Positions 33,999-42,626 of a stretch of DNA of 64,000 nt are shown here, in pieces. The DNA comes from CAWCGU01 sp963795195. Lineage in GTDB: Bacteria > Actinomycetota > Thermoleophilia > Solirubrobacterales > 70-9. The notes under the pieces are model-generated. The model saw only the letters and a list, made by a program, of their open reading frames with translations, had not been told where the DNA came from and did not search any database. The DNA lies in assembly GCA_963795195.1 (NCBI GenBank), contig CAWCGU010000006.1:1178001-1242000 (forward strand), in the 5' to 3' direction. The position numbers and the translations under genes were made by a program. Positions within the stretch are counted from its first letter, which is position 1; each line of letters begins with the position of its first letter.

Positions 33999-34527
33999 GG
34001 CGGGAGGCTACCGCCGTGGCGGTGGCTAACGGACAGCCGGAAGAAAGCTTGACGCGCCACCAGCCGAGCAGCATGCCGATGATGCCCCAGCGCGGCCGTG
34101 AGTGCCAGTGACGGCATTCGCTCTCGCCGAGATCCTCGTTGGAGACGCGCACCCAGCGGTATTCGTCCGGGGCCGCGATCATGTGCTCGACCAGTTCGCG
34201 GTTGCGCTCCTCGACGTCAACCCGGGCGGAAAGCTCCTGGCGTGCCACGCTCAGCCGGCTTGCGAGGCCGTCGCGAATCCGCTCGAGCTCGCCGAGTCCG
34301 AGTACCCGCGGCCCACCGGCGGGCGGCACGTCGAAGTTGATCCCACGGCGGGGGAACGACGTCGCGAACAACTCGCCCAGTTGCAACTCGAGCCTGCCGA
34401 TCTGACCGCGAAGATCGTCGCGCGCGCGTCGCGCCTGCTCTCGCTCGGTGAGCGGCGCCCGGGGGACTACGGGGGCGGCGGGAAGGCCGTCCCCGGTTCG
34501 CATCGCGTGCTCCAGGGTCTCGGGCAT
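33952..34527 (-). CDS. Hypothetical protein with coiled-coil and conserved C-terminal block
   Basis: 191 residues from ATG 34527; frames further upstream are possible. Charged helical region LTEREQARRARDDLRGQIGR and similar, then SRLSVARQELSARVDVEERN, then a Trp/His-rich block EYRWVRVSNEDLGESECRHW followed by a hydrophobic GIIGMLLGWWRVKLSSGC. The last part could be membrane-associated. I have an impression of conserved homologues in related actinobacteria but cannot name a family. Confidence 0.6.
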   Translation of the reverse strand: MPETLEHAMRTGDGLPAAPVVPRAPLTEREQARRARDDLRGQIGRLELQLGELFATSFPRRGINFDVPPAGGPRVLGLGELERIRDGLASRLSVARQELSARVDVEERNRELVEHMIAAPDEYRWVRVSNEDLGESECRHWHSRPRWGIIGMLLGWWRVKLSSGCPLATATAVASRRGLQGTQAKAASQAA

Positions 34528-34598
34528 TCGAAGTTGCCTATCAATGAGATCGACTTTCGAAGTGTACCCCTCACGGACCGCCGCGAAGAAGGTTCGGC

Positions 34599-35282
34599 CT
34601 AAGCGGACAACATCACCTCCGAGGCAAGCCAAAGCGCCTCTTCGACGGCGAGGTCGGGCACACCCTTGATCTGCACGGCGACAAGCACCGTCCGCTTGGT
34701 TTTCCCGTGCACCCCCCTGCCGGCGGCCATCGCGCCGAACAGCAGCGACAACGGCCGTTCGGCGTCGGCGATCACCAGCGTGCCCGAGGGCAGCTCTCCG
34801 GGCCGCCCCTCGAGCCTTTCCCCGCCCTCGGCCGGGCGGATGCCCAGCCTGCCGCTGAGCCGGTCGGCGTCGAAAGCCCTCACGCCGACGTGCGTTTCGA
34901 CCGTCGCGATCGTCAGTGCATCGTCGAGCAGGTTGTCGCTGTGGAAGTGGCCCTTTTTCATCCGCTCCAGCGTCAGCGCCTCGATCGGAGTGAGTGTGTG
35001 GTCGGGATCGAGTCCGATGTGGCGGAAGAAGACCCGGTAGGACCAGGGGATCGTCTTCTGGCGCATCACGATCGCCTGGCCGCCGGTGAAGCGGCTCGAA
35101 ATCTCCTTGAGTCGCTCCTTGACGTGGCTGGGAGAGCGGCCCGAGCCCCGCTCGACCAGCACGTAGGAGAGCCCCAGCCCCGGGAACTCATCGCGCAGGT
35201 CGGCGTGCAGGTAGCCACGCTCGGCCAGGCCCTCCGGGACGTACCCGACGATCCGCCCGGACGTCTCCCCCGGATCAGTCAT
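34599..35282 (-). CDS. B3/B4 tRNA-binding-domain protein
   Basis: 227 residues resembling the B3/B4 domain of phenylalanyl-tRNA synthetase beta, found alone in many bacteria and suspected of editing or binding misacylated tRNA or amino acids. Marks are YVLVERGSGRSPSHVKERLK, SYRVFFRHIGLDPDHTLTPI and NLLDDALTIATVETHVGVRAFD. ATG 35282 overlaps the previous stop by 8 bp, so it is coupled to the thioredoxin-fold gene. Confidence 0.78.
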   Translation of the reverse strand: MTDPGETSGRIVGYVPEGLAERGYLHADLRDEFPGLGLSYVLVERGSGRSPSHVKERLKEISSRFTGGQAIVMRQKTIPWSYRVFFRHIGLDPDHTLTPIEALTLERMKKGHFHSDNLLDDALTIATVETHVGVRAFDADRLSGRLGIRPAEGGERLEGRPGELPSGTLVIADAERPLSLLFGAMAAGRGVHGKTKRTVLVAVQIKGVPDLAVEEALWLASEVMLSA

Positions 35283-36003
35283 CGAGCACCAACTCACCCT
35301 GGGCGCGACGGCGTGAGGAGCTGATCAACTCGTCGATCTCATCGACGATGTTCTCTCCGGTCGCCTCCCGGCCGATCAGCGGCTTGGCCAGGATCCCGCC
35401 CGGATATACGAGCAACGCGGTCGGACAGCCACCGACGCGGTAGAGGTTGGCGATCGCTCCGTCGCTGTCGTAACCGACGGGCATCTCCCAACCGTGCTCG
35501 GAGATCAGCGAGCGAACCTCTTCGCGATCGTCGCGCACGTTGATCGAGAGGAAGTTGACCCGGTCACGGTAGCGGCGGTAGAGCTCGTCGAGCTCGTCCT
35601 GAGCCGGCAGGCAGTCGGCGAAGCGCAGGAACCAGAACGAAAGAACGAGTGGGCGGTCGAAGAAGTCGCAGATGCGCAGCACGCCCTCGATATCGACCTC
35701 GCAGGCGGGGATGCGCCGGTCGGCCTCGGGGCAGGGGTTCTTTGAACTCTCGCAGTCGTCCTGGTAAACGTTGGCGTCACCCGGCGGCCCCCCGACGGCC
35801 GCAGGCAGAGCGAACTCGGTCAGCGCGATGCCGGACTCGGTGGGGTCCGCGCCGACGATCCCGGCGTCGTCGGTGCCGGCCGCATTGACGATCGCCAGCA
35901 CCGCCAGCACCACGAAGGCGAGGCCGACGCCGATCGAATAGCGGCTTGGGCTGCGCCGCTCGGTGCTCTGCGAATCGCCGTGGTCGGCGTCCTTTTCAGA
36001 CAC
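35275..36003 (-). CDS. Membrane-anchored thioredoxin-fold (TlpA-like) protein lacking CXXC
   Basis: 242 residues. One transmembrane helix (about 24-41) and an extracytoplasmic TlpA-like domain. The active-site position reads WFLRFADCLPAQDEL: a single Cys131 stands where CxxC is expected. Four more cysteines (84, 91, 101, 112) precede it, unusual for the family. VGGCPTALLVYPGG holds the cis-Pro motif. Dithiol exchange is therefore doubtful; a peroxiredoxin-like or structural role is possible. It begins 7 bp after the RND transporter gene would end on the same strand, and is followed by the B3/B4 gene. Confidence 0.8.
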   Translation of the reverse strand: MSEKDADHGDSQSTERRSPSRYSIGVGLAFVVLAVLAIVNAAGTDDAGIVGADPTESGIALTEFALPAAVGGPPGDANVYQDDCESSKNPCPEADRRIPACEVDIEGVLRICDFFDRPLVLSFWFLRFADCLPAQDELDELYRRYRDRVNFLSINVRDDREEVRSLISEHGWEMPVGYDSDGAIANLYRVGGCPTALLVYPGGILAKPLIGREATGENIVDEIDELISSSRRRAQGELVLDD

Positions 36004-36010
36004 CGGGCGG

Positions 36011-38764
36011 CTAGCCCTCCGTGCTCTGACCCGCGCCCGATGGTGCGACGGTCACCGCATCCGTGCGGGATCGGCGAAGCGACGGCAGCCTGCCCAGCCC
36101 GCCCTCCCTGCTCTCGGCCCAAACGAGCGAGGCCGGGAGCACGATCATCACGCCAAGCAGAGCCACGGCGAGATCGACGACCGTGACGAGGCCGAAGTCG
36201 GTCAGCATCGGGATGCCACTGCCGCCGAAGATCCGCTGGATCGGGTCGGCGATCGGCAGGACCGCAAAGCCCGCAATCGCGGTCACGCCCGATGCGAAGA
36301 CCGCAGCCCCGGTGCGCGAATAGGTGTGGCGCAGCGCTTCGCCGACCGAGAGACCGCGCTGGCGCTCCTCGCGATAGCGCGCCGAAAGGATCACGCTGAA
36401 CTCGGTGGCGATGGCGATCACCAGGGCGCCGAGCGTCGCCGACATCGGGTTCAGCGGAATCCGGGTCGCCTCGATCACGAGGGCCGACCAGCCGGTTGCG
36501 AAGACGATCGGAATCAACGGAACCAGCGCTCGGTTGAAGGAGCGATAGGCGGCCAGCAGAACGAGGGCGACGGCGAGCAGCCCCGCCAGGGCGAGCCAGT
36601 AGCGACTGTCGGAAAGCTCTGCGTTTGCATCGGCGGCAAGCGCCGGGATGCCGGCGACGCTCGCCTCGACACCGTGCGGCGCATCGTCTGCGATGCCGGG
36701 GGGATCGATCTCCGCCCTGATCGCATCGATCAGCTCCTTCTGCTCGGAGAGCGGCATCACCCGGATTCCGAATGCCATGTTCGCCGTGTTGCCGAAGCTC
36801 GCGTTCGGTGGACCACCCTCTTCTCCGGTGGCGCTCCGCGGCGCGATGAATGCCTGCGAGAAGTAGGTGGGCAGAGCCTTGAGCAGGTTCCGCACCTCGC
36901 CCTGCTCGGGAGCCGCGTTCGGATCGCCGCTGCCGAGCAGGTCGGTCACGAACACATACGGACAGATTCGGGCCGCCTCACAGCTCGCGTCCTCGCCCTC
37001 GAAGCCGCCCGCCGCCAGGATCCGGGCCTTCAGACTCCGCATCCATCCGATCACGTCCGGATCGGTGATGTCGGGGGCGTCAACGATCACGTTCAGCTCC
37101 CCCGACACGCCGGTCTCCTCCTGGAGCTCGTCGACGCCGGCGTCAGCGAGGACGCTGGAGGGAACGAGATTGCGCAGATCGGATTCGACCTCGGTCTGGG
37201 TGGAGGCGATCCAGCCGCCCGCCGCGATCGCAAGCGAGACGAGCAGCACCCTGCCGGGGTGAGCGATCGCCATCGCCAGCGCCCGGGTGCTGGTGCGGCC
37301 GACGAAGCCGGCGCTGCGAGCCCGCATCGCCGTCAGCCGCTCAGGAGCGGCAGGAGCCCTCCAGCGCCGGCGTTCGGCGGTCTTGGAGGCGGTGCCGCGA
37401 CCCGACTGGGGTTTGGCTCCCGAGAGCACGGCGAGGCCGGTGGTCACCGCGATACCGAGGGCGATCAGAGCGCCGATGACCAGCAGGATCCCGAAGCCGC
37501 GCACCATCGGGATCGGCGACAGCAGCAAGACGGCGAAACCGGCCATCGTCGCCGCCACCGCTGTCGCGATCACCGGCCCTCCGCGCGCCGCCGCAGTCCG
37601 CGAGGCCAGGCCGGGACCGTCGCCGTCGGCCATCGCCTCACGGTGCCTCGCCTGGAACTGAATCGCGTAGTCGACGGCAAGCCCGATCAGGATCGGCAAT
37701 ACCGCGATCGACGCCATCGTCAGCGAACCCCCCGCCAGCGAAAGAACCCCGAAGGTGAGGGCCGTGGCCACCAGCGCCAGCCCGAGCGGCAGCAGCCGCA
37801 TCGGTGGCTCGAAGACAAAGGCGAGCACGATCGCCATCACGAAGAGCGCGGCCAGCAGCAGCACGAAGACCTCGCCTTTGAACTCGTCGCCGAGGGCCTC
37901 GATCACGACCGGCACGCCGCTGACGAGGTAGTCGGCATCGCTGAGCCTGAAGTCGGGACTGTCGACAGCCTGCCTGATCAAACTGATCGCGTCGGTTCGC
38001 TCCGCGGCGCTCAGCCCCGGCTCGAGGCGTACGGTGATCTGGGCGGCATTCTCGGACGGGAAGAGGCTTCGCAGGTCCTCGCGCGGCGTCCCGGACGGCT
38101 GCCGCGAGTCGAAGACGACCGCTGTGACGAAGCGGGGATCGTCGATCCGCGGAGGGCCGGATTGCCCGGTCTGAAGGGCCAGATTCTGAAGCTGGCCGTA
38201 GAAGTTGTTGATCACCTCGTTGGCCGAGGCGATCGCGACCTGCTGCTGGCCCTCCTTCGAGTAGCCCTGCTCGGCCGCCTGCTGTGCGGCCTCGAGGCCG
38301 ACCTGCTTGGCCTCGGCGGCCGCTGCTTCGGCCTGCTCGGTCAGGAACTTCTCCGCTTGGATCGCCGACTGGTTGAGGAAGGTTGCGGGCCCGTAGACCG
38401 CGCGTACGGCATTTGAGTCCGCGATGTCCTCACAGACCTCGTTGGGGGCCTCCTGCCCTTCCGGGATGTTGCCGGAGAGGCAGCCCTCCAGCCGCAGGAG
38501 CTGCCCGAGGTTCTCGGTCAGGATGGTCTGCTCGAGGTCGCCCTGGACGAGGATCGGAATCGCCTCGTCGCCGAAGAGGTCGTGGAGCTCCTCGGTGGCC
38601 GCGAACGACTCCGAGCTCTTGTCGAAGAGCGTGTCCGCGGAGGCATCTGTGTCAAGACGCGTCGCGGCGACGATCGCGATCAGCGTCGCAAAGGTCGTCG
38701 CAGCGATCACCGCCCGCCGGCGGGCTACAGACCAGCCTGCAAGCCGAGCAAAAAGGAGACTCAC
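36011..38764 (-). CDS. RND/MMPL-family transporter
   Basis: 917 residues, about 12 transmembrane helices in the 1+5+1+5 pattern with two large extracytoplasmic domains (about 40-300 and 530-700). IGLAVDYAIQFQARHRE and LGALVIAIATEFSVILSARYREER are the characteristic duplicated segments. Such proteins (HpnN/MmpL type) export lipids or hydrophobic molecules. It lies between the MlaFE-type permease set and the TlpA-like gene, all on the minus strand, which fits envelope lipid transport. The substrate is unknown. Confidence 0.87.
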   Translation of the reverse strand: MSLLFARLAGWSVARRRAVIAATTFATLIAIVAATRLDTDASADTLFDKSSESFAATEELHDLFGDEAIPILVQGDLEQTILTENLGQLLRLEGCLSGNIPEGQEAPNEVCEDIADSNAVRAVYGPATFLNQSAIQAEKFLTEQAEAAAAEAKQVGLEAAQQAAEQGYSKEGQQQVAIASANEVINNFYGQLQNLALQTGQSGPPRIDDPRFVTAVVFDSRQPSGTPREDLRSLFPSENAAQITVRLEPGLSAAERTDAISLIRQAVDSPDFRLSDADYLVSGVPVVIEALGDEFKGEVFVLLLAALFVMAIVLAFVFEPPMRLLPLGLALVATALTFGVLSLAGGSLTMASIAVLPILIGLAVDYAIQFQARHREAMADGDGPGLASRTAAARGGPVIATAVAATMAGFAVLLLSPIPMVRGFGILLVIGALIALGIAVTTGLAVLSGAKPQSGRGTASKTAERRRWRAPAAPERLTAMRARSAGFVGRTSTRALAMAIAHPGRVLLVSLAIAAGGWIASTQTEVESDLRNLVPSSVLADAGVDELQEETGVSGELNVIVDAPDITDPDVIGWMRSLKARILAAGGFEGEDASCEAARICPYVFVTDLLGSGDPNAAPEQGEVRNLLKALPTYFSQAFIAPRSATGEEGGPPNASFGNTANMAFGIRVMPLSEQKELIDAIRAEIDPPGIADDAPHGVEASVAGIPALAADANAELSDSRYWLALAGLLAVALVLLAAYRSFNRALVPLIPIVFATGWSALVIEATRIPLNPMSATLGALVIAIATEFSVILSARYREERQRGLSVGEALRHTYSRTGAAVFASGVTAIAGFAVLPIADPIQRIFGGSGIPMLTDFGLVTVVDLAVALLGVMIVLPASLVWAESREGGLGRLPSLRRSRTDAVTVAPSGAGQSTEG

Positions 38765-38838
38765 GAAGGCAAGCTTACGGAGAGGGTGGCGAGTGCCGAG
38801 CAGTTCAAGAACGCAGCCTGAACGGCGCCGCGCGCGCA

Positions 38839-38884
38839 GCGGCCGCTACGTGAGCAAGACGTTCAGGCGAGGACGCCGAAATGC
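38839..38884 (-). repeat. 46-bp dispersed 3'-end element, copy B
   Basis: 46 nt that match the reverse complement of 42551-42596 at 40 positions. Core shared words include GCTACGTGAGC and CGAGGACGCCGA. It lies 18 bp downstream of the stop of the ABC ATPase gene (minus strand), in the same orientation to its gene as copy A. Confidence 0.8.
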
Positions 38885-38901
38885 GCCGGCAATCGCCGCC
38901 C

Positions 38902-39939
38902 TCAGTCCATTGCAAGCGGACCGATGGTCTCTGCGTTGAGGAACTGCGAGACGAACTCGTTCGGTGAGTTGAACAGCTCCTCCGCCGGGCCCGACTCGAC
39001 GATCTTGCCCTTCCAGAGCACCGCGATGAACTCGGCGATCCGCCGTGCGGTCCCGAGGTCGTGGCTGATCACCATGTAGCAGCCGCCGTTCTCCTCGTGG
39101 ATCTCGCGAACCAACTCGCAGAGCAGCGCAGTGCGAACCGGGTCCAGGCCCGAGTCGGGCTCGTCGAAGAAGACGATCGAGGGATCGAGAACCAGTGCCC
39201 GGGCAAATCCGGCACGCTTGCGCATTCCCCCGGAGAGCTCGTTCGGCATCTTGTCCATCGCCTGCTGCAGACCGACCTCGGCGAGGCGGCGATTGACGAT
39301 GTCGGCGATCTCCTCCTCGCCCTTGTCGGTGTGCTGGCGCAGTGGGAAGGCGGTGTTGTCGAAGACGTTCATCGAACCGAACAGGGCGCCGTCCTGGAAC
39401 AGCAGGCCGAACTTCTTGCGCATCTCGAAAAGCTCGTCGTCGGTCATGTTCGGGACCGACTCGCCGTGGACGAGGATGTCGCCGGAGTCGGGGTAGAGCA
39501 GGCCCACGATCAGCTTGATGAGCACGCTCTTGCCGGTTCCCGAGGGGCCGAGCACCATCGAGATCTGATTGTCGGGCAGGCCGAGATTGAGCCCGTTCTG
39601 AATGCGCGTGCGGCCGAACTGCTTGACGACGTCGATGATCTCGATCGCGTCCTCGCCACCGTGGTCGCGCTTCTCACCGGTGTGCCAGCGGTAGGGCTGC
39701 GACTCGCCCGGGTCGACGCCCGGAATCATGTAGTCCTGATGGAGCTGCCCCAGCTCGGGAGCGGACTCCTCGTAGGCCTCGCCGCCCCCGGAGTCGTCGG
39801 TGTAGGCGGGCTCGGGATCGGGCTGGTAGACCTCTTCCTCTACGGCGGCCTCTTCCTGCGCCTCGACCTCGCCCTCCCCTTCCGGGCGCGCGCCCCAGCC
39901 GTCTCCCTTGCGGCTGCCCCAACTATCGCCAGACTCCAT
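38902..39939 (-). CDS. MlaF/Mkl-type ABC transporter ATPase with acidic N-terminal extension
   Basis: 345 residues. The first about 95 are acidic, Glu/Gly/Pro rich and not part of the fold. Then a typical ATPase: Walker A GPSGTGKSV, signature LSGGMRKR, Walker B SIVFFDEPDSGLDP, switch ISHD. FFDEPDSGLDP and the C-terminal NSPNEFVSQFL are Mkl/MlaF features. It powers the two MlaE-type permeases encoded upstream. ATG 39939 has AGGAGA at a good distance. Confidence 0.9.
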   Translation of the reverse strand: MESGDSWGSRKGDGWGARPEGEGEVEAQEEAAVEEEVYQPDPEPAYTDDSGGGEAYEESAPELGQLHQDYMIPGVDPGESQPYRWHTGEKRDHGGEDAIEIIDVVKQFGRTRIQNGLNLGLPDNQISMVLGPSGTGKSVLIKLIVGLLYPDSGDILVHGESVPNMTDDELFEMRKKFGLLFQDGALFGSMNVFDNTAFPLRQHTDKGEEEIADIVNRRLAEVGLQQAMDKMPNELSGGMRKRAGFARALVLDPSIVFFDEPDSGLDPVRTALLCELVREIHEENGGCYMVISHDLGTARRIAEFIAVLWKGKIVESGPAEELFNSPNEFVSQFLNAETIGPLAMD

Positions 39940-39951
39940 CAATTCGCTCTC

Positions 39952-40746
39952 CTATCCGCCTATCGGGGCTCGCGGGTTTGCTCCCCAGAAAACCAATGTT
40001 CCCATCATTCCGATGATGTGCACCAAGACGATGTTCAGCACCATCGATTTTGCTGTTGCCGTGCCGACTCCCACGGGCCCGCCGGAGGCGGTGTAGCCGT
40101 AGTAGCAGCCGACCAGCACGATCGCCGTGGCCATGAACATCGCCTTCGTGACGCTGAATAACAGGTCCGGAGGGTTCTGGAACATCCAGAAGATCAAGAA
40201 GAAGCCGCCCGAGGAGACCTCGCCGACCTGCTCGACGACGGCGATGTAGCTGGCGATGAAACCGGCGCCGATGCCGATCAGGTAGAGGAAGGGCAGCGTC
40301 AGCCAGGCGCCGACCAGGCGGGTCGCGCAGAGGAAGATCATCGGGTTCACGCCCATCACCTCGAGCGCGTCGATCTCGTCGGAGATCCGCATCGCGCCGA
40401 GCTCGGCGACGATCCCGGTGCCCACCTTGGCGGCCATCATGTAGCCGAAGGCGTAGGGGATGACCTCACGCAGGTCGCACCAGGCGGCGAAGGTGCCGGC
40501 GTTCGATGGAGCGCCGACCGAGCGGCTGAAGTAGGCGCCCTCGATCCCGCAGGTCAGGCCGAGGATGAAGATCAGGCCCCAGATGACCACCGCCGAGCCG
40601 AGGATCAGGATCCCGGCCTGGCGCAGCGCCTCGCCGAAGAAGGTGAAGACGCGGCCTGTGTAGACGATGCCCATGACGCGACCGCAGAAGCGGGCGATCT
40701 CGCCGAGCGAGCCGAGCCAGTCGCGAGGAACGGCGAGCCAGCCCAT
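39952..40746 (-). CDS. MlaE/YrbE-type lipid ABC permease
   Basis: 264 residues, about five to six helices. The MlaE signature is clear: GTGIVAELGAMRISDEIDAL with VMGVNPMIFLCATRLVG. It partners with the second permease (40871-41677) and the ATPase 12 bp downstream. In Mce systems two YrbE permeases and Mkl work with Mce proteins; none is encoded here. Confidence 0.9.
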   Translation of the reverse strand: MGWLAVPRDWLGSLGEIARFCGRVMGIVYTGRVFTFFGEALRQAGILILGSAVVIWGLIFILGLTCGIEGAYFSRSVGAPSNAGTFAAWCDLREVIPYAFGYMMAAKVGTGIVAELGAMRISDEIDALEVMGVNPMIFLCATRLVGAWLTLPFLYLIGIGAGFIASYIAVVEQVGEVSSGGFFLIFWMFQNPPDLLFSVTKAMFMATAIVLVGCYYGYTASGGPVGVGTATAKSMVLNIVLVHIIGMMGTLVFWGANPRAPIGG

Positions 40747-40870
40747 TATCAGACGCCCGATCCTCTGCTGCGCAGGACCTGTGCCTGATCATTACTGGAA
40801 ATCTCACAGGCCCTGCTTCGCGTCCGGGTCGGGCTCGGACGCACCACTCCCTTTGAATTGAGCGCGGGCG

Positions 40871-41677
40871 TCACTTGATCACCGACAGATCCGGGTTGGT
40901 TGCGAGCAGCGTCTGGGTAAAGATGTAGTTGAAGGCGAAGACGCCTAAGAAGGCGACCACGACTCCCTGGTTGACCGCTTTGCCGACTCCCTCGGCGCCG
41001 CCTGAGGCGTTCATGCCGAAGTAAGAGCAGACGATCGCGATGATCGCCCCGAATAAGGTGCATTTGACGACCGACCCCCAGAGGTCCGTGATCGAGGCGT
41101 TGTTGAAGAGCGTCGCGAAGAAGCCGCCCAGGGGCGCCGAGTACAGGAGCTCGGCCAGGATGCCGCCGACGATGCCGAAGATCAGCGCGTAGATGTCGAG
41201 CAGGCCGGTGATCAGCATCAGCGAGAGGAAGCGCGGCACGACCAGGTTCTTGATCGGATCGACGCCCAGCACCTGAAGCGCGTCGAGTTCCTCGCGGATC
41301 TTGCGGGCGCCGAGGTCGGCCGTGATCGCCGTGCCGGCTACTCCGGCGACGACGACTGCCGTTACGAACGGCGCGAACTCGCGCACGGAGGCGAGGATGA
41401 AGAAACCGCCGAGGCGGTCGAGCGCGCCGAACAGCGTCAGGAAGTTGGCGGCCTGAAGTCCGGGGGCGCCGAACCCGAAGGCCAGCGTCGAGATCAGCAT
41501 CGGGAACCAGCAGAGCTGCAGGGCGAAGAGGAACTGCGAGATGAACTCGCCGCCGTAGGGGTAGGGCGGGCGCACGGCAGCGACCATCGTCTTACCAGTC
41601 AGGATCATCATGTTCCCGACCTGCTCGAAGACTGATTTTGCGGGTAGAAATGCCCTGTCGGCGACGGTTCTGACCAT
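40871..41677 (-). CDS. MlaE/YrbE-type lipid ABC permease
   Basis: 268 residues with the MlaE signature GTAITADLGARKIREELDAL and VLGVDPIKNLVVPRFLS. First gene of the permease-permease-ATPase set; a 124-bp gap separates it from the second permease. Its N-terminus carries a Pro/Tyr-rich PPYPYGGEF segment before the first helix. Divergent from the lipoprotein gene at 41763. Confidence 0.9.
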   Translation of the reverse strand: MVRTVADRAFLPAKSVFEQVGNMMILTGKTMVAAVRPPYPYGGEFISQFLFALQLCWFPMLISTLAFGFGAPGLQAANFLTLFGALDRLGGFFILASVREFAPFVTAVVVAGVAGTAITADLGARKIREELDALQVLGVDPIKNLVVPRFLSLMLITGLLDIYALIFGIVGGILAELLYSAPLGGFFATLFNNASITDLWGSVVKCTLFGAIIAIVCSYFGMNASGGAEGVGKAVNQGVVVAFLGVFAFNYIFTQTLLATNPDLSVIK

Positions 41678-41762
41678 CTGCTCTCCCGGGAAGGCTTGCT
41701 TGATGCGTCTCCCCTAAAAAGGAAACTTAGTCGATGGACCGGCTGCGCGCCACCCCCCAACG

Positions 41763-42533
41763 GTGAGTGTGCGTATTCGACCGCGACGCCGATGCCTCGG
41801 GAGACCGTGGTATGTTCCCCGCGCCTTGGGGAGAGGAGCCACAAGCGCCCTGAGGAGCCAGCCTGAAGGTTGGTCCTCAAAGGCCGCCGCTTTCGCACTG
41901 GCCGCCTTCGTTTCGATCGGCCTCGGTGCCTGTGGCGGCGGTGAGACACAGGACGCCTCGGAGCCCAGCGGTGATTACCCGGTGGATGTCTTCCGGGCCA
42001 CCTTCCCCAACCGCCAGCGACTCGCCGAAACCAACGACCTCGTGGTCGGTGTGGAGAACAGCGGCGAGGAGACGATCCCCAACATCGCGGTGACCGTCTT
42101 CATCGCCGACGAAGAGGGGAACCCGTCTTCGAGCGGCGACCCGTTCTCAACCCGCGTCGTCCAAAGCGGCGTCGCCGACCCCAACCGGCCCGTCTGGATC
42201 CTCGAGAACAAGTACCCGGTGATCAAGGGCTTCCCGCTTCCGAAGGGTTCCTCCCCCGGGACGGTCGCTCAGACCAACACCTTCGGCTTCGGCGAGCTGG
42301 CCGCGGGCGACGACATCGAGATGATCTGGCGCCTGACTCCGGTTCGCGCAGGCACCTACACGGTCGAGTACCAGGTCTCTGCCGGCCTTTACGGCAACGC
42401 GGTCGCCGTGACCTCCGACGGCAGCGCGCCGGAGGGCAAGTTCGTGGTCACGATTTCGGAGGAGCCACCCGAGGCGAAGGTGGACCCGTCCGGTCAGGTG
42501 ATCATCGAGGGGCAAGGCGAACGCTCCGGCTGA
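41763..42533 (+). CDS. Putative lipoprotein with CARDB-like domain
   Basis: Up to 256 residues. A hydrophobic signal with lipobox GLGACGGG (Cys about 58) predicts a lipid anchor. The rest is a beta-rich domain with LVVGVENSGEETIPNIAVTV and MIWRLTPVRAGTYTVEYQVS, resembling CARDB/DUF11-type adhesion folds. The true start is uncertain: GTG 41763 gives a long leader, and TTG 41826 would give a more normal signal peptide. Monocistronic between the permease set and the sugar dehydrogenases. Confidence 0.65.
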   Translation: MSVRIRPRRRCLGRPWYVPRALGRGATSALRSQPEGWSSKAAAFALAAFVSIGLGACGGGETQDASEPSGDYPVDVFRATFPNRQRLAETNDLVVGVENSGEETIPNIAVTVFIADEEGNPSSSGDPFSTRVVQSGVADPNRPVWILENKYPVIKGFPLPKGSSPGTVAQTNTFGFGELAAGDDIEMIWRLTPVRAGTYTVEYQVSAGLYGNAVAVTSDGSAPEGKFVVTISEEPPEAKVDPSGQVIIEGQGERSG

Positions 42534-42550
42534 GGTACCTGCAAAGCGGG

Positions 42551-42596
42551 GCATCTCGGCGTCCTCGGCCGAACGCCTCGCTCACGTAGCTGCCGC
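42551..42596 (+). repeat. 46-bp dispersed 3'-end element, copy A
   Basis: Reverse complement matches 38839-38884 at 40 of 46 positions. It begins 17 bp after the lipoprotein stop. A small stem (CGTAGC-TGCC-GCTACG, 42585-42600) at its 3' edge could act as a terminator. Confidence 0.8.
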
Positions 42597-42626
42597 TACG
42601 CTCGTTGCGCCATTCGTCCTGCGTCC

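Noticed and set aside
35963..38416. 817-codon open frame on the plus strand
   Set aside because: Fully antisense to the RND/MMPL gene, with Arg/His/Asp/Gly-rich composition and no domain; a GC-bias shadow.
38902..41677. Complete Mce operon
   Set aside because: Only permeases and ATPase are present; no MlaD/Mce domain protein is encoded in the flanks.
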